Positions 1-7,902 of a stretch of DNA of 39,532 nucleotides are shown one piece after another. Position numbers and translations under genes: made by a program. The stretch is taken from assembly GCA_007694185.1 (NCBI GenBank), contig RECD01000103.1:1-39532 (forward strand), given 5' to 3'. Under the pieces are notes generated by a model. The model made no database searches and had not been told where the DNA came from. It worked only from the letters and a program-made list of their open reading frames with translations. Positions within the stretch are counted from its first letter, which is position 1, and each line of letters begins with the position of its first letter. The stretch comes from Planctomycetaceae bacterium (lineage in GTDB: Bacteria; Planctomycetota; Planctomycetia; Pirellulales; Pirellulaceae).

Positions 1-266
1 CACGAACCGCAGGGTCCAACGCACTCCGCGAGCAAACGATCCCGGCGCATGGTGCAAAGCAAGAATCCGCGCAACACTCACCGCCAAAAATCGTCGTTCC
101 CGGTCCTGGGAAAAGCTGGAAACGCAGCGAGCGTGGCGGTACAATCAACAAGGCGGTGCAAAATCCAAACAGACTCCAACACGGCTCCTCGACTCCGTTC
201 ATCTGTGATTGATCGCTCATCGGTCCGCGACGAGACGATAATTCGCTATCCGTTATCCGTCCTAGC

Positions 267-857
267 ATGCTGAGAACCAAGGTCACCAAGCGTAAGCTCC
301 TTCAATCCGCCGCGTTTGCCCTGACTGCGGCCGTTGCGATAGTTGCTTTGCCCATTATTCGCACTATCCGCGAAATCCCCGAAGCCTACGCAGCTTGGGA
401 TACGGGCACGCTGCTCACTACTTACCTAGCGCAAAACGATGGGAAATGGCCGTCAGGATGGGACGACCTCGCAACCGAGATCGAGGACGGCAAGCCTATG
501 TTGTTTTCCCCATCCGACGACGATGGAAACCGTCTCTCAGATACTGCATTTATTGACAAGCTGCGTTCGATGGTAATCGTTGATTGGTCGTATCAACCCA
601 TTCCGGGGAACGCCTCATCGCCCGTGACACGGGTTGACGGCGCCGCATTTCGTACTGTGTGGGTTGACGCTGAACCCAACGAAATGGTGCGTTCATTTGT
701 CGCTCATCAAGCACGAGAAAAGCAACGGGCGAAAAGCTTTTCGATGCAGCTCAGCGATGACTTTTGGTTTATAGAAGCAGATGACCTTTCGTCGCGGCGA
801 CTCGATCGGGGCCGTTCGTCCGCTGAAGCCACTGTGCTCGATCCGCCGCCTATATGA
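267..857 (+). CDS. Hypothetical protein with one N-terminal membrane anchor
   Basis: The product is 196 residues and I do not recognise its family. Residues about 13-32 form a hydrophobic helix after a basic start (MLRTKVTKRKLLQ), so it is a membrane-anchored or exported protein with the remainder probably outside the cytoplasm. The rest is soluble, with tryptophan-rich stretches (WPSGWDDL, DDFWFIEADD) that resemble short planctomycete proteins of unknown role. No clear ribosome binding site precedes the ATG. The first 266 bases of the window show no gene I can support. Base composition is less G+C rich than the rest of the window, and the gene sits just upstream of a toxin-antitoxin pair, so it may belong to the same acquired patch. 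It could also be a chance ORF, but the signal-anchor pattern and balanced residue use argue for a real gene. Confidence 0.6.
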   Translation: MLRTKVTKRKLLQSAAFALTAAVAIVALPIIRTIREIPEAYAAWDTGTLLTTYLAQNDGKWPSGWDDLATEIEDGKPMLFSPSDDDGNRLSDTAFIDKLRSMVIVDWSYQPIPGNASSPVTRVDGAAFRTVWVDAEPNEMVRSFVAHQAREKQRAKSFSMQLSDDFWFIEADDLSSRRLDRGRSSAEATVLDPPPI

Positions 858-908
858 TCTTCGACATGCGATCGCTCGCACGCAACAAACTCTTGGGAGG
901 ATAAACTT

Positions 909-1139
909 GTGACCATTGAAGCATTCATTGACAACCTGAACCCAGAGCAGCAGCAAGCTGCCTTCGATCTGCTTTGGCAACGTCTCGCTGCCGATTCGCG
1001 AACACTGGTTTCACCAGCTTGGCACGGCGAGGTGCTCGCGTACCGAACAGAGAATCCTAGCAGTGAACCAAAGATGTCTGTATCCGATGCCAAGATTGCT
1101 GTAAAACGGATGGTCGATGAACGTCGAAATACTCGATGA
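909..1139 (+). CDS. Antitoxin of the 'putative addiction module component' family
   Basis: This 76-residue protein resembles the short addiction-module antitoxins (TIGR02574/Unstab_antitox type). Such proteins usually bind and neutralise a ParE/RelE-like toxin encoded directly downstream. The start is a GTG with a strong GGAGG ribosome binding site at 896-900. The N-terminal half is a predicted helix (EAFIDNLNPEQQQAAFDLLWQRL). The C-terminal half carries charged residues ending in KRMVDERRNTR, where members of the family contact the toxin. Unlike most members, the region around residues 27-60 does not show the typical WxxEixxR pattern clearly. The stop overlaps the toxin gene by 23 nt, as expected for a coupled pair that is autoregulated at one promoter upstream. 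The family call rests on size, position and weak sequence likeness. Confidence 0.68.
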   Translation: MTIEAFIDNLNPEQQQAAFDLLWQRLAADSRTLVSPAWHGEVLAYRTENPSSEPKMSVSDAKIAVKRMVDERRNTR

Positions 1140-1413
1140 GGCACGCTTTGACATTTCCGATGGTGTGGCATTCTATGACCGGCAAAGTGACGGAGCCGGA
1201 GACTACTTCTTTCAGCATATTTTCGACGACATTGAGTCGCTAAGCGAGACTGCTGGCATACATGAAACTCACTTCGGATACTACCGCAAAATCGCGACTC
1301 GTCATCCCTTTTTGATTTACTACCGTGTTTACGCGACAGGTGTCGAGGTTGTTGCGGTCCTTGATGGTCGATCACGTCCATCCGATATTGATGCCGTGCT
1401 ACGGCGGAGGTAA
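1117..1413 (+). CDS. ParE/RelE-superfamily toxin
   Basis: This 98-residue protein has the ParE/RelE fold pattern. An N-terminal segment (EILDEARFDISDGVAFYDRQ) corresponds to the first strand and helix. A middle helix follows, then a central FGYYRKIATRHPFLIYYRVY segment and a last strand VEVVAVLDGRSRP. In the family the R-x-F-P-F-x-I-x-Y core supports toxin folding and binding to the antitoxin. ParE members poison DNA gyrase while RelE members cleave mRNA on the ribosome; I cannot tell which applies. Here the core reads RHPFLIYYRV, close to consensus. The ATG at 1117 lies inside the antitoxin gene, giving a 23-nt overlap and probable translational coupling. The gene looks intact. The pair most likely stabilises a mobile or accessory segment, which fits the neighbouring DUF559 remnant and repeat. 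Confidence 0.8.
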   Translation: MNVEILDEARFDISDGVAFYDRQSDGAGDYFFQHIFDDIESLSETAGIHETHFGYYRKIATRHPFLIYYRVYATGVEVVAVLDGRSRPSDIDAVLRRR

Positions 1414-1679
1414 TGCGGGCGAGGAAGGAGTTGAACGTTCGGAATGAAAATGCCTTGACGTCCAGCGGGTATGGACGCGGCTTGAGTGAACATTAACCAC
1501 TCGCCTGGTGTCAAATGTTGCAGTCGGCGTATAAGGCGATGCGCCGACGTTGCCGGCTGAAGAGTATACAGAAGGGCAGCGAGAGTGAACCGACCGGGTG
1601 TGGCCATCCGGCGATGAGCAATCAGAAAGGCCTGACCCATTTTCGTCGCTCCACCTTTGCTGCAACGGTCTTTGCCTCC

Positions 1680-1889
1680 GACTCTAACATTGCATTTCAA
1701 ATCCAAGCAAACGAAATCAAGCGTGTAAGGACGGAGCGGATGCTCGCGTCGGAATTTCGCACCAAGGATCCGACGTCCGCGTACCATTTGCCAGACATCA
1801 TTGGAAAAATCATTCGCCCGCTGTCTTTGCTCGCGTGCAAAGCCGATGGGATCCGGATCGCGTTTGATCGCGCGATTCGGAGTGGTCAT
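1680..1889 (-). pseudogene. Remnant of a DUF559 (Vsr/restriction-like) endonuclease gene
   Basis: Reading leftward from an ATG at 1889, the first 70 codons match the start of DUF559 proteins. A helix is followed by DVWQMVRGRRILGAKFRREH and then PLRPYTLDFVCLDLKCNV. DUF559 proteins are small nucleases of the very-short-patch-repair/restriction fold. Their next segment normally carries an acidic residue and GxxH (VxVDGxxH) of the catalytic site, but here it reads RVGGKDR. After that the frame loses all likeness to the family, although it stays open. The catalytic half is therefore missing or scrambled, so I call this a pseudogene. The open frame continues to 1329, antisense to the toxin gene, but that part looks like noise. 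It lies between a toxin-antitoxin pair and a repeat. Confidence 0.6.
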
Positions 1890-1936
1890 CGAGTTGTCTC
1901 CAGGCTTGCCCTCGCCCTCAATCCCTTCTCCCTCGG

Positions 1937-2072
1937 CCCCTCACCCCCAACCCCTCTCCCCGCAGCGGGGAGAGGGGAGTAAGAAGGCTGAGAGATCGCT
2001 CCCGGACCTTTGTAGCAAGCATTTCCAAGCCCTCCCAACGCTCAGGCTCCAGAAAAAGGCGGGTGTCACCTT
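1937..2072. repeat. Composite palindromic repeat (REP-like), left copy
   Basis: A perfect 13-bp inverted repeat (arms 1951-1963 and 1965-1977, CCCCTCTCCCCGC and its complement) is preceded by the arm extension CCCCTCACCCCCAA at 1937-1950. About 75 nt further on comes the motif CAGAAAAAGGCGGGTGTCACC (from 2050), itself a partial hairpin. The same hairpin, spacer length class and AAAAAGG motif occur in the same orientation at 39227-39453. At the right-hand copy the complementary long arm (TTGGGGGTGAGGGG) is kept instead. This is a dispersed noncoding repeat family in this genome. Confidence 0.75.
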
Positions 2073-2333
2073 CTGCAACCATCAAAGGTTCGCGGAAGAT
2101 GGCTGGCACCAACCGAAGGGCCGCTGCATGTCTTGGGCGTATGCTGTACTGGTGCTTGTAAATAATGCAATTATGTATGCGAATTTCATAGATTTTACTT
2201 CCACTTGACACGTCTGGTCATTGCCGCGAGTCGGTTCTTGATGCACTGGCATTTCGCGATTTCGCGATGCTGTTAAGTTTGATCTTTTAGCAAACCCCAA
2301 TGGCACGATTTTTCGGGGGGAATTGGTGGTTGG

Positions 2334-4301
2334 TTAGCGGTTTGTTTGGAGTTGGGTTGCTTTTGATGGGTCGTGATTGGGGTTGGGGGTCGGCATTCGG
2401 GCGTTGATTCGTTTTCTCCAGGCGGCTAAGTCGTTGCGCAGTGATGCTGCTAAGTCGCGTTGCTCGGTTGCTAAGTTTTGGGATTCGCCTTGGTCGTTGG
2501 CTAGGTCGTAGAGTTCTAGCGAATCGTCTTCGAAGAATTCGATCAACTTCCAATCGCCTCGGCGGATCGCGCTGGCGGGGGTGCTGTGGTGGTAGTGCGG
2601 TAGGTGCCAGTAGAGCGTGTCGCGGGGGAGCTTTGCGGCGGGGTCGCGGAGCAGCGGCAGGAGGCTGGTTCCGTCGGTTTTGAAGCCTGCGGCTGCGGGG
2701 TTGTCGGTGGTGGCGTTTGCCATGTCGATGAAGGTGATGGCCAGATCGATGGTGGTGGTTGGTGTGTCGCAGACGGTGCCGGGCGGGATGGTGCTGGGCC
2801 AGCGGGCGATCGCGGGGACGCGGATGCCTCCTTCGTAAAGTTGGCCCTTTTCGCCTCGGAGCGGATGGTTGGACGTGACGACCTCGCCGTTCTGCTGGTG
2901 TTCCAAACCTCCGTTGTCGGAGACGAACAGGATCAGCGTCTTGTCGGTTAAGCCCAATCGGTCGACGGCGTCGACAACCGCGCCGACGCTCTCGTCGAGT
3001 TCTTCCGTCAAGCCTGCGTATTCCGGGAGGCTCGGGTAGCCTTCCATCGGTGGCTTGTCGCGGTACTTCGCCATCCGGTCGTCGGTCGTCGACAGCGGGA
3101 TGTGGACGGCGTAGTGGGACAATTGCAACAGGAACGGGCGGTCGTGATTCGATTCCAGGAAGTCGACAGCCAGTTCGCTCAAGAATTCCGTTGTCCGTCG
3201 CGGGCCGTTGGCGCCGGTGATCCGTGGCGGAACCGTGTTCCCTTGGAACTCGCGAACCGTTTGCCAACCACGCTCCGCAGGTCCGAAGCCTGGGCCGCCT
3301 AAGTGCCATTTGCCGAAGTAGCCGGTGGCGTATCCGCGGGCGGCTAACTGGCGGGCGAAGGTGTCGGCCTGGAGCGGCAATTGACGCGGGACTTCGGGGT
3401 CGATCAGTTTCGCGAACGGGCGGCGGTGGCCGGGGATGTGCTGTGTGATCCCGAAACGGGCTTGGTCGAGCCCCGTCTGCAAGTTGGCTCGCGTCGGCGA
3501 ACAGACCGGCCCGGCATAGAATTGGGTGAACCGCATCCCTTCGCTTGCCAACCGGTCGATCCGCGGCGTTTCGTTGAACGTGTTGCCGTAGCAGCCTGCG
3601 TCAGCCCAACCGAGGTCGTCGGCGAGGATCAGGATCACGTTGGGCGGCCGCTGGGTCGCTCGATCCGGCGTTTGGCTGTGGGTTTGCTCGGGTGCCTGCG
3701 CCGCCGCGACCGCACCCCACGCGGCGGTCAGGCAGGCGAGCAGCAACATTCGCCAACGATTCGGGGAAGGATTCGGGCGGGGAGTCGCCCGTGTTCGTTC
3801 GGGGCGGAGGTCCACCACGATGGGGCCAGGCGGATCGGCATAGACGCTGGGCGGTGCGGGGCCGCTTGGCGGTGTGGGATTGACGTCCAAACGTTCCCGA
3901 AAATTGCCGGCGGGAATGTTTTGGCGACGGGCATCGCAATGGGTCACATAAAGTTGGTCGCCTTCCACCCAGTAGATCGCGTCCTGTTTGAAGGCTTGTC
4001 CCAAGTCGCAAGCCATTTCCCACTTCCAGTCCTCATCCTCTTCCCGGTCAGTCTTCTCGTTCCGATCAACTGCCCACCCCGCTTCGGCATGTCCGGACGT
4101 CGGGGAGTAGCCGGTGATCCGCCATCTCCAACCGCCGGATCCCTCCAGAGCATGGAATAGGCAGCGGTCAGCGCTCTCGTTTTCGGCGTCGGTCCAGGTT
4201 TGGCCTGTCGGCGCGTGAGCGGAGATGATCGCGAACTGGGGCGGCCACTCCGGGGGGACGTGATCAATGCGGAAACGGGTTTCGAAGTAGACCGGGTTCA
4301 T
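2334..4301 (-). CDS. DUF3293 domain joined in frame to a secreted sulfatase
   Basis: One frame of 655 codons encodes two parts. Residues 1-142 match DUF3293, a small domain of unknown function: FAIISAHAPTG near 23-33, a GYSPTSGHAEAGWAVD segment, and GQAFKQDAIYWVEG near 101-114. Residues 143-184 are a proline-rich linker. Residues 185-203 (MLLLACLTAAWGAVAAAQ) look like a signal peptide, followed by an alkaline-phosphatase-fold sulfatase: VILILADDLGWADAGCYGN (metal site), CSPTR at 267-271 (cysteine converted to formylglycine), GYFGKWHLGG, and FVSDNGG. Sulfatases remove sulfate esters, in planctomycetes often from algal polysaccharides, in the periplasm or outside. An internal ATG at 3749 would give a normal 471-residue secreted sulfatase, so two genes without a stop between them are possible; no good ribosome binding site is seen there. 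The DUF3293 start lies 26 nt after the recQ stop. The open frame upstream of 4301 overlaps recQ and is ignored. Confidence 0.75.
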   Translation of the reverse strand: MNPVYFETRFRIDHVPPEWPPQFAIISAHAPTGQTWTDAENESADRCLFHALEGSGGWRWRITGYSPTSGHAEAGWAVDRNEKTDREEDEDWKWEMACDLGQAFKQDAIYWVEGDQLYVTHCDARRQNIPAGNFRERLDVNPTPPSGPAPPSVYADPPGPIVVDLRPERTRATPRPNPSPNRWRMLLLACLTAAWGAVAAAQAPEQTHSQTPDRATQRPPNVILILADDLGWADAGCYGNTFNETPRIDRLASEGMRFTQFYAGPVCSPTRANLQTGLDQARFGITQHIPGHRRPFAKLIDPEVPRQLPLQADTFARQLAARGYATGYFGKWHLGGPGFGPAERGWQTVREFQGNTVPPRITGANGPRRTTEFLSELAVDFLESNHDRPFLLQLSHYAVHIPLSTTDDRMAKYRDKPPMEGYPSLPEYAGLTEELDESVGAVVDAVDRLGLTDKTLILFVSDNGGLEHQQNGEVVTSNHPLRGEKGQLYEGGIRVPAIARWPSTIPPGTVCDTPTTTIDLAITFIDMANATTDNPAAAGFKTDGTSLLPLLRDPAAKLPRDTLYWHLPHYHHSTPASAIRRGDWKLIEFFEDDSLELYDLANDQGESQNLATEQRDLAASLRNDLAAWRKRINARMPTPNPNHDPSKATQLQTNR

Positions 4302-4327
4302 CGCGATCCGAGCGGTTGGAGGAACGG

Positions 4328-7300
4328 TCAACCGATGCGGCTGGCGAGCTGTTGCCGCAGGTCGGCGTCGGGTGCCCAATCGGGGACGACCGGGTGGCCT
4401 AGCGCCGCGACCGCTGCCAAGTCCTCGATCATCTGTTGCGGGGTGGTCCGGCGGATCGTCGCCACGTCGTGCCAGGTGTAGCCGTCGCGGAGCATCCGCC
4501 AAGTCCAATAGGCGTCGCCGGATTCTTCCGCAGGCCGCGTCGACGAAGCCAGCTCTTCGGCTGCTCGAGGATTGAGCTGTGGTGGTGGCAGTGGGACAGA
4601 ATCGGCTCGCTTGGCGGCGCCTGGTTTCTGCGCAGCCGGTTTCGGTGAAGCCGAACTGCTGGGGATTCCTCGGCCGGAGTCGGACGATCGTGAAGCGGCA
4701 GCGGCAGCCGCTTCGGCGTGCGTTTTCTGATGCGGTGAATCGGGCGTAGCGGTCGATTCTGGCGGCCCGGCGTCGTCCGATGGCTCGCAGGCTTGGCGGA
4801 TCATCTCGACCAGGTCGTAACCGAACTGTTCGACTGTGACTGGGCCGACTCCCGAGATCGCTTCGAGCGCTTCGGTATCGGTCGGCCGCTCGGTCGCCAA
4901 CCGGGTGATCGTGGCGTTCGACAAGACGCGGAACGCCGGCAACCCCAGCGCGGCACTCGTCTTGCCACGCCAACGTTTCAAGCGGTTGATCAGTTCCTCG
5001 TCCGCCGCGTCGGATTCGGTTGCCGCGTCGGCGGCCGATTCGGGGGAGCTTATTGAAGCTGTAGAAGCACCGGATGGCTGCGCCGTGTCCGGCGTCGCGA
5101 GCGGCCGCTTCGGACTGGCGGTAGCCTCCGGCAAAGGCTCGCCGGCTTCATGATTCGCCGTGACGCTTGAGCCACTGAGTGATACATCGTCTTGTTTGCT
5201 GATCGCGTGTTCTTGGGGACTTTCCGAACGCTGGCCCGTTTCGCCGGCGACGTCGCCCCCTTCGATTTCCGCGGCGGCTCGGGCGAGTCGTTTGGCGAGC
5301 GGGAAGGTCAAGCCGAGCGACGTTGGGAGCGGCTGGCGGGCGTGCATGACCTCCTCACCGAACTCGGTCAACTGAACCGTCGGGCGGCGATCTTCGACTT
5401 CCACTTGCGCCGCCATCCCGGCCGCGATCAGCGTATCGATCAGCGTGACCAACTCCGGTTGTCGCAATCCCGACAGCATCCCGTAGGTGCTCAGCCGGTT
5501 CAGTTTCCACTGTTGGATTTTTTTGTTTTGAGAGCCGCCGAGCATTTGCGCGATCATCGCCTTGCCGAACCGGCCGTGCATCCGTTTGATGCCGCTGAGC
5601 ACGATGCGGATGCCGCGAAGCAGCGTGACCTGATCGACACCTTTCAGTCGCTCGGCCGGGTCTTGGTTGACCGTGGCGAGCTGTTTCGCGGTCATCATTT
5701 CGGTCGGCATCGACTTGCCGGCCGGGTCGCAGCGGTCGCACATGCCACAATCTCGCACGTGGGGGTCGCCAAAGTATTCCAACACGCTTCGTTGGCGGCA
5801 CTGTGGCGTGCGGGCGAAATCGATCACCGCTTCCAGTTTGTCGTATTCGGCCTGTTTGCGGCGCCCGAGTTCCTCGAAATCGATCTTCAGTTGATCGAAC
5901 GGCACGTCGCGTTGGGTGAAGTGGACGGCGCGGCCTCGGAACGGCGGGACGTAATCGAACGCCTTCAGTTTCGCCAATTCACGCAGCGTCCGCGCCAACG
6001 ATTCGCGTTCGACGCCGGCCGCATCGACCAGCCGCTGCGGGTTGACGTAGATGTCTTCGCCACGGCGGCTGCCGACATATTTTTCGACCGCCTGCATCAC
6101 CTTGCGGCGGAGTTTCGCTTCACGGGGCAACAGGTCGACTAGGGTCGGCAGGTCGCTGTCGATCCTCACGATCAAGGCGTTCGAGTTGCTATCGAGCCGT
6201 TTCAGCACACCGGCTCGGGCCAGCAACGTCTCCGCGGTGCCGACCGATTCGGCCGTTTCCTTGATCCCGATCGCGTCGCGAACCTGTTGCAGCGTCAATT
6301 CGATCGGGTCGTCGGGCCAGGCCAACAGGTAGTTGTAGACCTTGCGGACGACATCGGGCGACGGGTAACGGTTCTCGATGAAGAACTCTTGGACGTACCG
6401 ATCGGAGTAGGAAAAGAACAAGCGGCATTCGCTCGGCCGCCCGTCGCGTCCCGCCCGGCCGGCCTCTTGGTAGTAAGCTTCGAGGCTGCCGGGGATGTTG
6501 TAGTGGGCGACGTAGCGGATATCGGCCTTGTCGATCCCCATCCCGAAGGCGTTCGTCGCCACGATCGCGGCGAGGTTGCCCGACATGAACTCTTCTTGGA
6601 CCCAGCGGCGTTGGGCCGATTCCATCCCGGCGTGGTAGACGCCGATCGGCCGCCGCAGTTTTTCAGGCAACCATTCGGCGACCTCTTCGCACTTTTTACG
6701 GGTCGCGGCGTAGACGATTCCGCTGCCCGATTGGCCGCGGATGAATTGCAGCAGCCGTTCGTTCTTTTCGCGGTCGTTTCCGCAATGTTCGACCGAAAAC
6801 CGCAAGTTGGTGCGAGCGAACCCGGTCACGAATTCGCGCGGTTCCGACATCTCCAGGATCGCCTTGATGTCCTCGCGGACGTGCGGCGTGGCGGTGGCGG
6901 TCAACGCGATCGTCTGGATGCCGTGCAGGTAGCGGCGGCGGAATTGGCCCAGCCGCGCGTAATCGGGTCGAAAGTCGTGCCCCCATTCGCTGACGCAGTG
7001 GGCTTCGTCGATCGCCAGCAGCGACACGCCTGCCTTGCCGACCGCTTCGAGAAACCGGCCGTTGCGGAGTCGTTCCGGGGCGACGTAAACCAGGTCCAAC
7101 TCGCCGTTGGCCATTTGACGCATCACGTCGTCCTGTTCCGACAGGCTCAACGTGCTGTTGATCAACTTGGCCGAAATCCCCAACCGGTGCAGCGCGTCGA
7201 CTTGGTCCTTCATCAACGCGATCAAGGGCGACACGACGATCGTCGTTCCTTTTCGGGCGAGCGACGGCAATTGGTAGCAAAGGCTTTTGCCGCCGCCGGT

Positions 7301-7519
7301 CGGCATCACGCAGAGCACGTCGTGGCCGGCTGCGATCGCGTCGATCACGTCGCGTTGGCCGGGCCGAAAACCGGTCAACCCGAACCGCCGCAGCAGCGTT
7401 TCGGGATCGTCCGTCAGACGCTCGACACGCGGGCCCGGAGACGCGCCGGGCCCGGGCGAGCGTCCTGGCGTGTGTCCTGGCGACGGGGCGGGTGGCGACG
7501 CGGTCATAGAAAAAGCCAT
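4328..7519 (-). CDS. recQ: ATP-dependent DNA helicase RecQ, extended C-terminus
   Basis: RecQ is a 3'-5' helicase that unwinds recombination and stalled-fork structures. At 1063 residues it is much longer than E. coli RecQ (about 610). Motif 0 (GFRPGQRDVI) is at 50-60, Walker A (MPTGGGKSLCYQLP) at 72-85, the DEAH box at 171-174, LTATAT at 206-211, and motif VI (YYQEAGRAGRDGRP) at 349-362. The zinc cysteines are at 574, 591, 594 and 597. They lie about 190 residues further from the helicase core than in E. coli because of an inserted segment. A winged-helix RQC domain follows (about 620-730), then a Ser/Pro/Ala-rich spacer, an HRDC domain (about 841-912), another low-complexity spacer and a last conserved-looking segment (about 1000-1063). 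The start could also be the ATG at 7507. A TATAAT lies about 50 nt upstream. The DUF3293-sulfatase frame follows after 26 nt. Confidence 0.95.
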   Translation of the reverse strand: MAFSMTASPPAPSPGHTPGRSPGPGASPGPRVERLTDDPETLLRRFGLTGFRPGQRDVIDAIAAGHDVLCVMPTGGGKSLCYQLPSLARKGTTIVVSPLIALMKDQVDALHRLGISAKLINSTLSLSEQDDVMRQMANGELDLVYVAPERLRNGRFLEAVGKAGVSLLAIDEAHCVSEWGHDFRPDYARLGQFRRRYLHGIQTIALTATATPHVREDIKAILEMSEPREFVTGFARTNLRFSVEHCGNDREKNERLLQFIRGQSGSGIVYAATRKKCEEVAEWLPEKLRRPIGVYHAGMESAQRRWVQEEFMSGNLAAIVATNAFGMGIDKADIRYVAHYNIPGSLEAYYQEAGRAGRDGRPSECRLFFSYSDRYVQEFFIENRYPSPDVVRKVYNYLLAWPDDPIELTLQQVRDAIGIKETAESVGTAETLLARAGVLKRLDSNSNALIVRIDSDLPTLVDLLPREAKLRRKVMQAVEKYVGSRRGEDIYVNPQRLVDAAGVERESLARTLRELAKLKAFDYVPPFRGRAVHFTQRDVPFDQLKIDFEELGRRKQAEYDKLEAVIDFARTPQCRQRSVLEYFGDPHVRDCGMCDRCDPAGKSMPTEMMTAKQLATVNQDPAERLKGVDQVTLLRGIRIVLSGIKRMHGRFGKAMIAQMLGGSQNKKIQQWKLNRLSTYGMLSGLRQPELVTLIDTLIAAGMAAQVEVEDRRPTVQLTEFGEEVMHARQPLPTSLGLTFPLAKRLARAAAEIEGGDVAGETGQRSESPQEHAISKQDDVSLSGSSVTANHEAGEPLPEATASPKRPLATPDTAQPSGASTASISSPESAADAATESDAADEELINRLKRWRGKTSAALGLPAFRVLSNATITRLATERPTDTEALEAISGVGPVTVEQFGYDLVEMIRQACEPSDDAGPPESTATPDSPHQKTHAEAAAAAASRSSDSGRGIPSSSASPKPAAQKPGAAKRADSVPLPPPQLNPRAAEELASSTRPAEESGDAYWTWRMLRDGYTWHDVATIRRTTPQQMIEDLAAVAALGHPVVPDWAPDADLRQQLASRIG

Positions 7520-7902
7520 CCGTTGGGTACCAGCGACGGGAACGGCAATCGACCGTTCGCAGCGCTGAGATTATAGCGCTCGCCGATGAACCGAGGAACA
7601 CCCGCCCGCCGCTTGGGGCACAGGACGTTCCACGTCCACGCCGCGCCATCCCGAACGACCGTCAGAACCGTTCGGGTTTCGGTAGTCGTGTTCTCTTTTG
7701 GCATCGTTTGGGGTTGCAAAAAGGCATCACGGGCCGTTTGCGCGTGCTAGGTTTCCCGCGGCAGGCTTGCGCCTCGGCGTTTGCTCGTCATCGCCCGTTG
7801 AACAACACGACCGCTGAACTTTCCCCCGCAGGCTTGCTGACCACCGAGAGACCTTTGATCGGCGACTCCTGAACCCGAACGCCTCTTCGCCCGGACCGAT
7901 CC
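7520..7902. other. Divergent intergenic region between recQ and the DUF11 gene
   Basis: This 383-nt gap separates divergently read genes and should carry both promoters. On the minus strand there is a TATAAT at 7570-7575. On the plus strand I see no convincing promoter and no clear ribosome binding site before the GTG at 7903. A 66- to 71-codon minus-strand open frame starts near 7700, but it runs into the recQ start and has no recognisable features. Confidence 0.4.
7570..7598 (-). promoter_or_regulatory. Possible housekeeping-type promoter of recQ
   Basis: On the minus strand a perfect TATAAT occupies 7570-7575. With a 17-nt spacer, the hexamer at 7593-7598 reads TTCCTC, matching three of six bases of TTGACA. 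The transcript would start about 45 nt before the recQ ATG at 7519. The -35 match is weak, so this is only a candidate. Confidence 0.25.

Larger units (their letters stand above)
1414..2333. other. Gene-poor stretch with decayed remnant and repeat
   Basis: Between the toxin gene and the sulfatase stop there is no intact gene I can support. The stretch contains a decayed DUF559 fragment on the minus strand (1680-1889) and a palindromic repeat element (1937-2072). Bases 1414-1679 and 2073-2333 show only short open frames without recognisable protein features. Composition is visibly more A+T rich than the adjoining sulfatase and recQ genes, especially 2140-2290. This is consistent with an insertion-prone intergenic site. 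Confidence 0.55.

Noticed and set aside
49-273. 74-codon plus-strand open frame at the left end
   Set aside because: Arg/Ser/Thr-rich with no features, and it overlaps the start of the next gene.
1515-1982. 155-codon plus-strand open frame
   Set aside because: It ends inside the palindromic repeat, runs antisense to the DUF559 remnant and has no recognisable domain or ribosome site.
4302-4973. Upstream extension of the DUF3293-sulfatase frame
   Set aside because: It lies wholly inside recQ and reads as Arg/Pro/Ser-rich noise; the DUF3293 likeness begins at the ATG at 4301.
6287-7576. 429-codon plus-strand open frame opposite recQ
   Set aside because: Shadow of the recQ helicase core; no domain or start signal.
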